The notes: generated from the sequence alone by a model not told the origin. A stretch of 53,726 nt of DNA from Prolixibacteraceae bacterium (GCA_027858715.1 JAQICD010000274.1:1-53726); one strand, 5' to 3'. Positions 36,111 through 46,300 are shown, counted from the stretch's first letter. Made by a program: numbers and translations.

Positions 36111-36878
36111 ATGCTCAGCAAAAACAAAACCAAATTCATACTCTCTTTACAAAGAAAAAAAAAACGCGACTCGAATATGCTCTTCGTGGCCGAGGGTGAA
36201 AAAACAATCCATGAGTTAGTTAAAGCAAAGTACAATTTTCACTCTATTTTTGCCACTACCGAACGACTACAAAAATTTGAAAATATAAATTGCCCCCTCG
36301 AAGAAGCAACCACAGCTGAGCTTGCAAAAGTAAGTGCCTTTAAATCGACACCGCAGATGCTGGCTGTATGCCACCAAAAAAAGAATGAAATCAACTACGA
36401 AGAAATCAGTAACGAAATATCAATTGTTCTCGACGAGATTCAGGATCCGGGTAACCTGGGTACAATTATAAGGCTGGCTTCGTGGTTTGGCATCAAAAAC
36501 ATCATCTGTTCACATCACACAGCCGACTGCTATAATCCTAAAGCCATACAGGCTACCATGGGAGCTATTGCTCATGTAAAAATACACTATATTGAACTGG
36601 ATCGTTTTTTAGCACATCCGATAATGCAATCCATAAATCGTTACGGGGCTTTTCTCGAGGGCGAAAACATTTATACTGCCAACCTAAATCACCATTCAGC
36701 ACTTATCATTTTAGGGAACGAAGGAAAAGGTATTTCAAAAACCGTTGAGCAGCTCGTGAGTCACAAGCTTTTAATACCATCATTTAGTAACGAAAAACGA
36801 GTCGAATCGCTTAACGTTTCTATGGCTGCCGCTGTAATTTGCTCTGAATTTAAACGTCGCTCAATCCCAATACAGTAG
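36111..36878 (+). CDS. SpoU/TrmH-type RNA 2'-O-methyltransferase
   Basis: The 255-residue protein has an N-terminal substrate-binding region (about 1-95) and the SPOUT knot with the three SpoU motifs: DEIQDPGNLGTIIRLASWFG (motif 1, with the catalytic Arg), LIILGNEGKGIS (motif 2) and VESLNVSMAAAV (motif 3). It methylates a ribose in rRNA or tRNA with SAM; the target cannot be assigned. Its last 29 bp overlap the 3' end of the convergent oxidoreductase gene. Confidence 0.92.
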   Translation: MLSKNKTKFILSLQRKKKRDSNMLFVAEGEKTIHELVKAKYNFHSIFATTERLQKFENINCPLEEATTAELAKVSAFKSTPQMLAVCHQKKNEINYEEISNEISIVLDEIQDPGNLGTIIRLASWFGIKNIICSHHTADCYNPKAIQATMGAIAHVKIHYIELDRFLAHPIMQSINRYGAFLEGENIYTANLNHHSALIILGNEGKGISKTVEQLVSHKLLIPSFSNEKRVESLNVSMAAAVICSEFKRRSIPIQ

Positions 36879-38418
36879 CTACTTTTTCGGCACATCGTTC
36901 TCCATCAACCGCCGACGATACGATACCACCGGCATAGCCTGCACCTTCGCCACACGGAAATAAACCCGGCATTTTTACATGTTCAAATGTATCTTCATTT
37001 CTCGGAATTCTAACCGATGATGAAGTTCTTGACTCTACCCCCATTACCATCGCTTCGTTGGTTAAAAATCCACGTGCTTTTTTTTCAAACATTTTAAATC
37101 CTTCGCGCAATCGGCCTGCAACATTAACCGGCAACCATCGATGCATATCCGATGAAATTATTCCCGGACGATATGACGATTTTATAAGCGAAGACGAATT
37201 CTTACCGCTTACAAAATCGCTTAAGCGCTGTGCTGGTGCCAGTTGAGATTCGCCGGCCATCTGAAAACACTTTCTCTCCAAATCTTCCTGAAATTTCAAT
37301 CCAGCCAGTTCTCGATGATGGTGGTATTGTTTCAAATCGGCGGTATGAATTTCGGTTACTATGCCCGAATTGGCAAACACCCCCCCCCTGTGCGAAGGCG
37401 ACATGCCGTTTACCACCAACTCACCTGGAGCTGTCGAAGCCGGAACAATTACGCCACCCGGACACATACAAAAAGAATAAACTCCACGACCTTCGACCTG
37501 ACTTACAAAGCTATAACTTGCTGCTGGTAGATATTTACCACGATTTGGCCGGTGGTATTGAATCTGGTCGATTAACGCCTGCGGGTGCTCTACCCTCACT
37601 CCTACGGCAAAATTCTTAGCTTCGAGATGAATCCCCCTGTCACGTAAAAGTTTATAAATATCGCGTGCCGAATGCCCTGTTGCCAGAACTACTGCACGCC
37701 CCTTAAATATGGTTCCATCAAGTGTCTTTACACCCAGCATTTCACCATTTTTAACAATAAAATCGACTACACGCTGGTTAAAATGCATTTCACCCCCGTA
37801 ATCCAGTATCGTTTTGCGGATATTCACAATTACGCGGGGTAAAACATTGCTGCCAATATGAGGATGGGCATCAATTAATATTTCGGGCTGTGCTCCATGA
37901 AAATGCAAAACATTGAGAATTTTACGTATATCGCCTTTCTTTTTTGATCGTGTATAAAGCTTACCATCAGAAAATGTACCGGCACCACCTTCTCCAAAGC
38001 CATAATTTGAATCCGGGTTAACCCCATTATTGCGGTGAATAGCTGCAATATCGGCTTTTCGCGACGAAACATCCTTGCCACGTTCAACAATAACCGGTTT
38101 TATACCAAGTTCAATCAACCGTAAGGCTGCAAATAGCCCGGCAGGTCCGGCTCCAACAATAATCACTTCAGGCTTATTTGCTACATTTAAATAATGCAAC
38201 TCAGGCCTGACTATAGCATCGGGCAATTCACCAACATATACTTCAACCCCAAGATTAATACGCACATTACGTCCACGAGCATCTACCGACCTTCGTACAA
38301 TGTTGAAATGCGAAATATCATCAACTGGCAGTTTAAGTTTTCCCGCAACCACCTCTTTACAAGCCTCTTCGTTTGATGCCACTTTTGGCGATAGACAAAT
38401 ATTAATCTGATGAATCAC
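36850..38418 (-). CDS. FAD-dependent oxidoreductase (COG2509-like)
   Basis: The 522-residue protein has an N-terminal domain (about 1-85) ahead of the dinucleotide-binding motif VGAGPAGLFAALRLIELG. Later come the conserved GFGEGGAGTFSDGKLYTR and VVLATGHSARD segments and a C-terminal CGEGAGYAGGIVSSAVDG that closes the FAD site. This matches the large uncharacterised FAD-dependent dehydrogenase group COG2509. The start is a GTG. No substrate can be named. It overlaps the methyltransferase gene tail to tail. Confidence 0.85.
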   Translation of the reverse strand: MIHQINICLSPKVASNEEACKEVVAGKLKLPVDDISHFNIVRRSVDARGRNVRINLGVEVYVGELPDAIVRPELHYLNVANKPEVIIVGAGPAGLFAALRLIELGIKPVIVERGKDVSSRKADIAAIHRNNGVNPDSNYGFGEGGAGTFSDGKLYTRSKKKGDIRKILNVLHFHGAQPEILIDAHPHIGSNVLPRVIVNIRKTILDYGGEMHFNQRVVDFIVKNGEMLGVKTLDGTIFKGRAVVLATGHSARDIYKLLRDRGIHLEAKNFAVGVRVEHPQALIDQIQYHRPNRGKYLPAASYSFVSQVEGRGVYSFCMCPGGVIVPASTAPGELVVNGMSPSHRGGVFANSGIVTEIHTADLKQYHHHRELAGLKFQEDLERKCFQMAGESQLAPAQRLSDFVSGKNSSSLIKSSYRPGIISSDMHRWLPVNVAGRLREGFKMFEKKARGFLTNEAMVMGVESRTSSSVRIPRNEDTFEHVKMPGLFPCGEGAGYAGGIVSSAVDGERCAEKVATVLGLSDV

Positions 38419-38465
38419 GTTATACGCTTGTTAAATGAATTGAGTATTGAAACCATCTGAACAGC

Positions 38466-39257
38466 TTATTCAAAATGAAAACTGAGCGTTAGAATATGTG
38501 AATTAAGTTTTTTAAAAGCCTGACTATAATACTTGGGTTGCGGATGTTGTGGCGGATCGGCAAGCATGCTGTTTAAGCCGAAACTATATTTCAATTCTGC
38601 CGAGAGCCTGAAAAACTGCAAATACATATCCCATCCCATGCCTGCTTCGGCATAAAATGTTACTCGTTTAGTACGTAATAAATCTTCTTTAGCCGACTTC
38701 GAAATATCAATACGCATAGCCAATCCGCTAATCATATACGGACGTTGATTTATTATCCGTTTTGATTTGTATTTAACCAGCAAAGGAAAATCGAGATAGG
38801 TTGATCGTAATGTATATGAGTTTGTATTAGAAGGCTCATTCAAATCGTGTAAAGGAATGTTAAAAACGATTTGTCGTGAACCGAACGATAATCCTGGCAG
38901 AAACCTCAGATCGAGATTCTCGCTTAATCTCAGGTTTGAAACAATACCAACAGTAAAACCTGGTATGAGGGTTGCGACATCGGCACGTATGACCCGGCCA
39001 ACTTCGTCAACTTCGCTCATGAATTCTGGATAAATCTCTTGTAGTAAATCTGCATCAAAGTCGGGATTGTCGTTCAACGAGCCGTAGTGCAAAAAGCCCA
39101 GATCATGTGTATTAACACCCAGCGTAAACCCAAAATGAATGGTTCGATCGTCGAAGGTAGTAAGATTAGGCACTCCCCACATTTGGGCTTTTACAGCAAA
39201 TGTTGAAGCTAACAATACTATAAGCACGTAAAATCGTAATCCCGCTATTTTGTTCAT
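38466..39257 (-). CDS. porT: PorT-like outer membrane protein of type IX secretion
   Basis: The 263-residue protein has a signal peptide (about 1-24, ending VKA). Amphipathic beta strands follow with the family features FGFTLGVNTHDLGF and a terminal aromatic strand (HILTLSFHFE). Length, beta-barrel look and position after ubiE match PorT/SprT, a component needed for T9SS export. It is downstream of ubiE (84-bp gap) on the same strand. The giant protein at the window end carries a T9SS sorting domain. Confidence 0.85.
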   Translation of the reverse strand: MNKIAGLRFYVLIVLLASTFAVKAQMWGVPNLTTFDDRTIHFGFTLGVNTHDLGFLHYGSLNDNPDFDADLLQEIYPEFMSEVDEVGRVIRADVATLIPGFTVGIVSNLRLSENLDLRFLPGLSFGSRQIVFNIPLHDLNEPSNTNSYTLRSTYLDFPLLVKYKSKRIINQRPYMISGLAMRIDISKSAKEDLLRTKRVTFYAEAGMGWDMYLQFFRLSAELKYSFGLNSMLADPPQHPQPKYYSQAFKKLNSHILTLSFHFE

Positions 39258-39341
39258 TCGTCAATTTTTACTTTCAAAAAAAAATTTCTTAACACTTATG
39301 ATTTTTATAAAACCAAAAGTTTAATGAAATATTGTAATCAC

Positions 39342-40061
39342 CTACGACTTATGTCCAACATAAATTGTAGCTATACGAAACGACAAAGGAATTTGCTTCA
39401 GACCTGAAAATCCACACTCTGACATTATCTCAAGAAAATCATCACCTGCCGGAAATACATTTATTGATTCGGGCAAGTACATGTATGCTCTTTTATCTTT
39501 AGATATTACTCGTCCGAGCAATGGTAAAATATAAAACGAATAAAAGTGATATAACTGCTTAACGGGGAAAACAACAGGTTTTGAAAATTCTAGAATGATG
39601 AATGGCGCACCAGATTTTAAAACCCGGTTAATATCACGAAGCCCTGCTTTTAAATCTGCAAAATTACGTACTCCAAAAGCAACTGTAGCTGCATCGAACA
39701 TTTCATCTTTGTAGGGTAACTGTTCTGCATCACCAACTTCAAGCTTAATTATCTTTGTTAACGAACATGCACTTACCTTATTATTTCCTTCTTCAATCAT
39801 CATTTCAGACAGGTCGATACCGGCAACCGAACGTACTCCGACTTTTGCAGCCATAATGGCCAGATCGGCTGTTCCGGTTGCAATATCCAATACATTATCG
39901 GGCTTGTAGCTTTGCAAAATTCTAATAATCCTCTTCCGCCACAACACATCTATCCCTAATGAAAGCAAATGATTCAGCAAATCGTAATTACGGGCAATAT
40001 TGTTAAACATTGCCCGCACCTCGTTCTTTTTATCGTCGCTACTGTTATACGGTTGTACCAA
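39342..40061 (-). CDS. ubiE: Demethylmenaquinone methyltransferase
   Basis: The 239-residue class I SAM methyltransferase has the UbiE opening VQPYNSSDDKKNEVRAMFNNIARNYD and LNHLLSLGIDVLWRK, the SAM-binding motif VLDIATGTADLAI and AFGVRNFADLKAGL. It converts demethylmenaquinone to menaquinone, the usual respiratory quinone of the phylum. The start is a TTG 11 bp after the AIR-synthase-like gene; no in-frame ATG precedes it, and the next ATG would remove conserved residues. It is probably co-transcribed with the genes on both sides. Confidence 0.95.
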   Translation of the reverse strand: MVQPYNSSDDKKNEVRAMFNNIARNYDLLNHLLSLGIDVLWRKRIIRILQSYKPDNVLDIATGTADLAIMAAKVGVRSVAGIDLSEMMIEEGNNKVSACSLTKIIKLEVGDAEQLPYKDEMFDAATVAFGVRNFADLKAGLRDINRVLKSGAPFIILEFSKPVVFPVKQLYHFYSFYILPLLGRVISKDKRAYMYLPESINVFPAGDDFLEIMSECGFSGLKQIPLSFRIATIYVGHKS

Positions 40062-40072
40062 TTTGTATTCTA

Positions 40073-41122
40073 TTAAATTGAACCACTCATTTTGTCAATA
40101 TATCCAAACGATTGATCGTCAATCCTAACCTCGCCTTTTGTAACATGCCCCAATGTAAAATATGGTGTTTTCAATTCGTACATGTAATCAATAAAAGCAT
40201 CTTCATTTTCAGGACTTACACTCACTATAACCCGACCCATGGCTTCGCCAAACAAAAACGAATCAACACGTGTCTCTGCAGCTGTTGTTATATCAAATCC
40301 TAAACCTTTTAACCAGCCGGCTCGAAGTAATGTAAAAAACACGCCTCCCTTGGCAACAGGTGCAGCACTATCAATCAGTGAGAGTTGTACTAACTCTTTA
40401 ATTGATCCGGCTATCTGTGCTTCAAGTTTCAAGTCGAATTGAGGTAATGGAGAATCTGAAATACCATGATAAAATTCAAGGTAATCTGATGTACTTATAT
40501 CATTGGTTACCCGACCCAACATGAAAATGTTATGACCTTTACTCTTAAATCCCGGATCCATGCATACCAATTGCTTTTCAGTATTATCGTTTAAAACTCC
40601 GACCAAAGTAACAATTAATGTAGGCGCATTGTTGCCATGTTCATCAAAATGATCGAAGCGTATTTTACGATCTGAAATCTGAACACCAAAAACAGCAGAA
40701 GCATTCTCAAGACCTTTCTTAATGCCTTGTGCTATGTTATTGCCGTTAGGATCGGCATAGTTAATATGGTACAGCATGGCTGTTAAAGCCAACGGCCTGG
40801 CACCATAACAAATCATTTTACGTGCAGCCCGTGCAACCAATATTTCTGCAGCTTTTTGCGGGTCGCGTTCGAGATGATGATGCATGGCATGCGTTGTCAT
40901 CGACATAAACTGCTTTCCATTACCGGCATCGAAGAAATTAGATTCGTTGTATCTTCCTTCTTTCAGATTATCAATATCCGAACCACCATCTGTGAAATCA
41001 TTGAAATAGTTCAAAGGTGAAAGATTTGGATTCACCATCAGATTCATAATTATATCACCAATGTCGGCTGGTTCAGGCAATTGATTAATATCAAATTCTG
41101 TATTATCTGTTTTTTCAGTCAT
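40073..41122 (-). CDS. AIR synthase-like (PurM/PurL superfamily) protein
   Basis: The 349-residue protein resembles half of a PurM/PurL-type ATP-binding fold. VARAARKMICYGARPLALTAML corresponds to the N-terminal AIRS domain dimer strand, GHNIFMLGRV to the linker, and VDSFLFGEAMGRVIVSVSPENEDAF to the PurL C-terminal domain (FGE..R..V..). It is too short to be a full PurL and lacks the usual PurM start. In Bacteroidota such proteins are annotated as AIR-synthase-related and have no proven activity. Its place before ubiE and porT does not suggest purine synthesis. Confidence 0.75.
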   Translation of the reverse strand: MTEKTDNTEFDINQLPEPADIGDIIMNLMVNPNLSPLNYFNDFTDGGSDIDNLKEGRYNESNFFDAGNGKQFMSMTTHAMHHHLERDPQKAAEILVARAARKMICYGARPLALTAMLYHINYADPNGNNIAQGIKKGLENASAVFGVQISDRKIRFDHFDEHGNNAPTLIVTLVGVLNDNTEKQLVCMDPGFKSKGHNIFMLGRVTNDISTSDYLEFYHGISDSPLPQFDLKLEAQIAGSIKELVQLSLIDSAAPVAKGGVFFTLLRAGWLKGLGFDITTAAETRVDSFLFGEAMGRVIVSVSPENEDAFIDYMYELKTPYFTLGHVTKGEVRIDDQSFGYIDKMSGSI

Positions 41123-41141
41123 AGCTTTGCTTTTAGAAATA

Positions 41142-41149
41142 CAAAAGTA
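41142..41149 (-). promoter_or_regulatory. Candidate -7 element for the AIR-synthase-like/ubiE/porT unit
   Basis: TACTTTTG on the minus strand lies 20 bp before the ATG at 41122. No -33 TTTG was found at the right distance. Confidence 0.35.
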
Positions 41150-41331
41150 TTTAAAAGTTATTATAGTTTAATGTTGTTTTGAAAGATAATTATTTATCCA
41201 ATCATATCAAAACCATGAAATTTGCCCAATTGCTTTAAAGCTAAGTAATAGTTTTGTGATTTCTGAAAATTTGTAATAAAAGAGGTATCTTTATGTTTCA
41301 GCTTTGCAAAACGTAAAGTAAACAAAGCAAA

Positions 41332-41339
41332 TACATTTG
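41332..41339 (+). promoter_or_regulatory. Candidate -7 element for the SDR gene
   Basis: TACATTTG on the plus strand lies 26 bp before the ATG at 41366. A TTTG at 41303-41306 is 25 bp upstream, a little far for a -33 element. Confidence 0.45.
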
Positions 41340-41365
41340 TAAACACACAAACAAAACGATTAAAT

Positions 41366-42133
41366 ATGAACAGAATTGCATTAATAACAGGCGCCACATC
41401 GGGGATAGGACGTGCTACAGCTAAGCTTCTTGCTGCCAATAATTTTGATGTAATTATTACCGGCAGAAGGAAAATACTTTTGGAACAGGTGGAAGAGGAT
41501 ATTGCAAAATCATGGCCATCGGAAGTTTTTACACTGAATTTTGATATCAGAAACAAAAACGAAGTAAGAGAAGCAATAAACTCTTTACCTGTTGAATGGA
41601 AAAACATATCGCTTTTAGTGAATAATGCCGGTCTTGCATCGGGATTTGAACCACTAAACGATGGAGATTTTGAAGACTGGGATAAAATGATTGACACCAA
41701 TGTTAAAGGTCTTTTGTACATTACACGAGAAGTATCCAGGCTTATGATACCTCGCAAAAGCGGGCATATTATCAATATCTCATCCATCGCCGGACGTGAA
41801 ACATATCCAAACGGGGGAGTATATTGCGGTACGAAACAAGCAGTTGAAGCCATCAGCCAGGGTATGCGACTTGATTTTCTACCTCATAACATTAAAGTAA
41901 GCAGAATAAGCCCGGGAATGGTCGATACCGAATTTTCGATTGTCCGTTTCCACGGAGATAGCGAGAAAGCATCTAACGTTTACGAAGGACTTGTGCCGCT
42001 ATATGCCGAAGACATAGCCGAGGCTGTTTTATTTATGGCTACCCGACCCGACCACGTTAATATCGACGACATGCTCATTTTACCAACTGCCCAGGGATCT
42101 GCCAGGGATGTGGTTAAAGGAAATAGTCATTAG
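41366..42133 (+). CDS. Short-chain dehydrogenase/reductase (YdfG-like)
   Basis: The 255-residue Rossmann protein has the cofactor motif TGATSGIGRAT, NNAG at the expected place, the active-site Tyr and Lys in YCGTKQAVEA and the structural ISPGMVDTEF. An Arg after the second beta strand (GRRKI) suggests NADP(H). It resembles the YdfG group acting on 3-hydroxy acids or serine; the substrate is uncertain. The last codons AGT-CAT-TAG lie inside the first copy of the GTCATTAG repeat that follows. Confidence 0.93.
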   Translation: MNRIALITGATSGIGRATAKLLAANNFDVIITGRRKILLEQVEEDIAKSWPSEVFTLNFDIRNKNEVREAINSLPVEWKNISLLVNNAGLASGFEPLNDGDFEDWDKMIDTNVKGLLYITREVSRLMIPRKSGHIINISSIAGRETYPNGGVYCGTKQAVEAISQGMRLDFLPHNIKVSRISPGMVDTEFSIVRFHGDSEKASNVYEGLVPLYAEDIAEAVLFMATRPDHVNIDDMLILPTAQGSARDVVKGNSH

Positions 42134-42232
42134 TATCAAAGTCATTAGTCATTAGTCATTAGTCATTAAGTTATTGGACACTGGTCATTGGTCATTAGTC
42201 ATTAGTCATTAAGTTATTGGTCACTGGTAAAA
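42126..42232. repeat. GTCATTAG tandem and dispersed repeat, left block
   Basis: About 105 bp are built from the octamer GTCATTA(G/A) and its variants. A larger unit, GTCATTAGTCATTAAGTTATTGGNCACTGG, occurs twice. The block starts at the SDR stop codon and runs into the intergenic space before the nitroreductase gene. It is non-coding. Confidence 0.85.
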
Positions 42233-42411
42233 TATTAATGTGACTTTAGCTCTATCACAAAACGTTTAGGATGGAGCATGCTCCGTTACAATTTTGAACT
42301 TGCTGACCACAACACGATAAAAAGCCTATTACATAAAGCGGAAAACAACCCATAGAAAACAATTGCCTTCTACTACTTTCAATTGATTCCCATTGCCTTT
42401 AGTGCCTCCCC
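42233..42411. other. Intergenic remainder with a 12-nt palindrome
   Basis: No gene is visible between the repeat block and the nitroreductase 3' end. GGAGCATGCTCC at 42273-42284 is a perfect palindrome in an otherwise unstructured stretch; its role is unknown. No clear terminator for the nitroreductase was seen. Confidence 0.5.
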
Positions 42412-43155
42412 CTACATGAACCCCTGGTCTTTCAGCACCTTCAACAACCCCTCTGAAAAATGTTCGTTATCAGCCTTTTTGTATCGCACATCGGTAAAGA
42501 CTTGTGCAAGCGTTTCTTTTGCATTTTCTTTAACGAATTGCGTATTGACCTCTAACGTTTCCTTTTCTTTGTATAAACGCTTAATATCGGCCTCTGAGTA
42601 GTCGGAATAGATGTCTTCATGCACTATTGCCTCCAAAGGAAGTCTTTCTGTCTGCTTAGGCATCTCATCGGGCCAACCAATTGTGACTGTAGTTATGGGG
42701 ACAACGCCTTTCGGTAAATTCAATACTTCGATAATTTTATCTGCATTGTAAGTTGTTGTTCCAATATAGCAAATACCAAGACCTTCAGCCTCGGCTGCAA
42801 CACAAACATTTTGTGCAACAAGGAGCGCATCAATTGCAGCTGTTATAAACGACAGAAAATTATCATACCCGGGTTCAGCATTATTGAGCCTACACCACTT
42901 GTTAAACCGGTTAAAATCGGCACAAAAAGTCACAACATTAGGCGCATGCAATGCCATTGGCTGATTAAAATGTGCTGGTGCCAATTTCTGTTTGATTTTA
43001 ATATCACTTGTATTTATTATTGAATAAACTTGCATGTTCCCAGTTGTTGAAGCCCTGCAGCCAGCGTCAAAGATTCTTTGCAACAAATCTCCATCAATTT
43101 TTTTGTCTTTGTATTTCCGTATTGATCGGTGATTTAATAAAATATCTAAAGCCAT
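42412..43155 (-). CDS. Nitroreductase family protein
   Basis: I start at the ATG giving MALDILLNHRSIRKY. The track ORF adds 23 residues derived partly from GTCATTAG repeat DNA and absent from the usual family start. The 247-residue flavoprotein has NHRSIRKYKDK (FMN phosphate binding), RASTTGNMQ and AEAEGLGICYIG, typical of NfsA-type FMN reductases. It would reduce nitro compounds, quinones or flavins with NAD(P)H. Substrate unknown. The gene lies between two blocks of the same repeat. Confidence 0.88.
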   Translation of the reverse strand: MALDILLNHRSIRKYKDKKIDGDLLQRIFDAGCRASTTGNMQVYSIINTSDIKIKQKLAPAHFNQPMALHAPNVVTFCADFNRFNKWCRLNNAEPGYDNFLSFITAAIDALLVAQNVCVAAEAEGLGICYIGTTTYNADKIIEVLNLPKGVVPITTVTIGWPDEMPKQTERLPLEAIVHEDIYSDYSEADIKRLYKEKETLEVNTQFVKENAKETLAQVFTDVRYKKADNEHFSEGLLKVLKDQGFM

Positions 43156-43212
43156 AAATGTTGTATTATAATTAATAAACAAAGAAAGTAAAATAATTAA
43201 ACATTCTGAAAA

Positions 43213-43241
43213 GTCATTAGTCAATTGTCATTTGTCATTAG
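43213..43241. repeat. GTCATTAG repeat, right block
   Basis: GTCATTAGTCAATTGTCATTTGTCATTAG is a short relative of the repeat at 42126-42232, placed about 60 bp upstream of the nitroreductase start. Together the two blocks flank that gene. Confidence 0.75.
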
Positions 43242-43278
43242 TAAAGAAAGTCCAAATTATGAAGGCAATAAAATAATA

Positions 43279-43302
43279 AACCCGAACATTTCTGTTCGGG
43301 TT
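43279..43302 (-). terminator. Second terminator of the giant protein gene
   Basis: AACCCGAACA and TGTTCGGGTT pair perfectly (10 bp, 4-nt loop). TTTATTATTTTATTG follows on the minus strand. It backs up the terminator at 43316-43347. Confidence 0.8.
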
Positions 43303-43315
43303 GGTTATAGAAAAT

Positions 43316-43347
43316 AAAAAAGGGTGACCGTATGGCCACCCTTTTTT
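43316..43347 (-). terminator. First terminator of the giant protein gene
   Basis: AAAAAAGGGTG and CACCCTTTTTT pair, with a further CC/GG inside after one mismatch and a GTAT loop. It lies 18 bp after the stop codon and is followed by T-rich sequence on the minus strand. Confidence 0.85.
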
Positions 43348-43364
43348 AATCAATCAATTCGGTA

Positions 43365-46300
43365 TTACCTCTTAATAATCCTTACAGCTTTGGCTACGCC
43401 CTCTTCAGTGTGTAATGAGAGGAAGTAAGCTCCACTGCGCAATTCGCTTGTTTGAATTGTATTTTTAGGATTGTGAACTTCTTTTACAAGTTGTCCAGCA
43501 ATGTTTGTAATAACTGCTTTAGTTATATGAACATCGTGAGATACATCAAACTTAATGTAGTTATCAAATGGGTTAGGATAAACATCGATGGCCACATCTG
43601 CTAATGATATTCCGTCGCGCAATGAAGCGTTTACAATATCATAATCAAAGTAAGGCTCAACTTTGTAGTCGTCTCCACCACCATAAACGATACCGGCTAC
43701 TTCATACCTGAACTCTTCAGTCCAAGAGTAAGTCTCTGGCTGGTATATATAAAGGTCGATAGCATATGTAGCTCCACCTTCGTTAGCAATTGTAACATTA
43801 CCTTCTACAGTTTCAGTAGCACGTCCGCTAACCATTACCCTTACAGATTCGTAAGATTCACCTACGGTTTCGGTGTCAGGTATAGGAACTGGTTCTATGT
43901 TAAGACTTAACAATGTACCTGTAACAGTAACATCAGAAATTTGAGTGATGTTGTTGAATTCTCCAATTTTACCTTGAACTTCAACAGCTGAACCAACATT
44001 CACGGCTGAGTTTCCACTGTCGTAAACATAGATTCCACTCCATTCAGCATTATCATCCTGCATATAGAAACCATTGTTGTCTGTAATAGTTACAATACCT
44101 TTCAGTATAACTACCTGATCAGTGTAGTCGGTTGAACCAGGACGATCCTGAGCATCAGCAATTGCGATTTCTAGAATTACTGGTTCTTCTTCTACTACTA
44201 CAGCTTCAGATGTACGGTCACCTACGTTATCCGCATTGTCAACAGCTACTGCATTGTATGTTCCGGGAACAAGCCCTGCAATACTTACAGTTGCATCAAC
44301 ATCAGCAACAACAGTAACTTTAACAGCTTTACCATCGGCGATTGCACTTTCCATTACAGTAACATCAGTGTCAACATCATCTTTTACAAGATAAACAACA
44401 CCATTTTCATTACTGCTCATAGTTGCGCTTCCTTCACCTTCAGTTACAGTAACCGGAGTTAATGTAGCAATTGGTGCAGTGAAATCACCTGTAGTAAATG
44501 GCCACCATTCTGCGTCAGTCTTAACATCCCACTCGTTGCCAGCCTCATCGGTAATGGCTCCGGTTTGGATATAAACACTGTACTGAGTGTTTTCTGCAAG
44601 TCCTTCTACATCAAATGTCAACGTGTTACCTTCAATCATCGTCTCATCAACCACGAAAGTGAATGATTCGTTTGAATTTGCAACACTTACATAACGCTCT
44701 TCACGTACAGGAGGAGCAATGCGTTCGTCGCAGAAACTGATTGATATAGTAGTATTAACATCTACACCTGTAGCATTTTTCTCAGGAGTTATGATATTAT
44801 AGCATTTTACAAATTCTACATCTACAATATCAATTGTCCATGTTTCAGCATCAGCAATACCTTCGTATTCCTGTGCCATAGGAGCTGCATCGTAATCCAT
44901 GAATGAACCTTTATCGATTTGTACATAGAATGATCCGTAGTACAAGTCGTTGGTAACGTATGTAAATGTATTGTCACCAGCATCAGTAAAGTCAGCAATG
45001 TCGATTGAATCAGCAACTTCGTCTGTGTCAGCATCATATATTACAACATAACCATCTTCTTTAGTTATCCCGTTATCGAATACGATAGCAAGTTCAATAT
45101 CTGTATAGTCACCTGCTTCATATGGGAAATAAGTGGCTACAGGAGCAATAATGTCCATTACATCGAATGTAAGTTCACTACCGGCAGCGATATAGTTAGC
45201 TTCACATACTGCATTATCGTAGAAGGTTCCTTCCATGAATGTTACAGTGTTAATTGTGTCGCTCAACAAGCTATCAACAAGCACAGTGTATGTAACGCTG
45301 TCTAAGCGTGTCATCGCATAAACTTTACCGTTAACATCAATACTGCTGTCATCTGCATTGATTTCTTCGCTGAACTCAATAATAAGTTCAACTTCGCTTG
45401 TATCAACAACAGCTAAAGGTGCAATAATCTCTGCAGTTGGCAGGGTGTTTTCACCTGTAGTGAAACTCCATGCTTGCGCAGGACTTAAGTTTGCATTTTC
45501 AGAACCGTCGATTAACAGACCTTCAGGTACATTAACGAAGATTAAAGTTGTATCCGGTAATCCGTTTACAACAGCAGAAATACTGTTGTTGTCTTCACCA
45601 ATTGTCATATCTGCAATAGCTATTTCCATTGTGAAGTCGGCACTGTCAGTCAATTCAATGCTTCCAGCTCCAGCAACAACACCAAAGGTTTCTTCAAATG
45701 TCATGCTAAGCACGATTTCTGAAGGCACACAAGTAGAGTCGTCAGCAGGAGTAACAGCAGTTGCAGTTGGTCCTGTGTAATCACCAACATTGAAGTACCA
45801 TTCAGTTTCACCACCAATTGTAAAGTCGTTTGGTGTCGAAACAGTTGAAGTATCACCCAAAGCTTCTGTTTGAATAAATACGTAGTAATCTGATTCATCT
45901 ACAAGGTAATCGGCAATGTTAACAGTTAATGTACTGTCAGCACACATGTCGGCTACAATTGTAATTGTATCAGTTTTACCATTAGTTATGTTGTGTAACA
46001 TCAACATTCCCGCAGGATCTGTTAATGCTTCAACACCTTCGTTGAATGCTACAACTAAGCTGTCAACATCAGCAATGGTAAGGTTAGAAGCTCCTTCGCC
46101 TGTTGGGCTAAGAATATCGTAACCAGGTACGAATACATCGTCGTTACCAGTCTGGAATCTCCATACAAATGGATTATCGATGCCACCAAAGTAAGTTAAG
46201 CTACCAGGATAGTCGTTGGTTATTGCACCATTATCTACCATTACATAATAGCTTTCTTCATAAGCACCGAATTGACGGTTGATATTGTCACGAAGCTCTA

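Noticed and set aside
41194-41853. 219-aa minus-strand ORF opposite the SDR gene
   Set aside because: It lies antisense over a well-supported dehydrogenase, has low-complexity Ser/Phe-rich composition and no recognisable motif; it is a shadow.
43156-43224. N-terminal extension of the nitroreductase ORF
   Set aside because: The extension is partly translated GTCATTAG repeat; the family start MALDILLNHRS follows at 43155.
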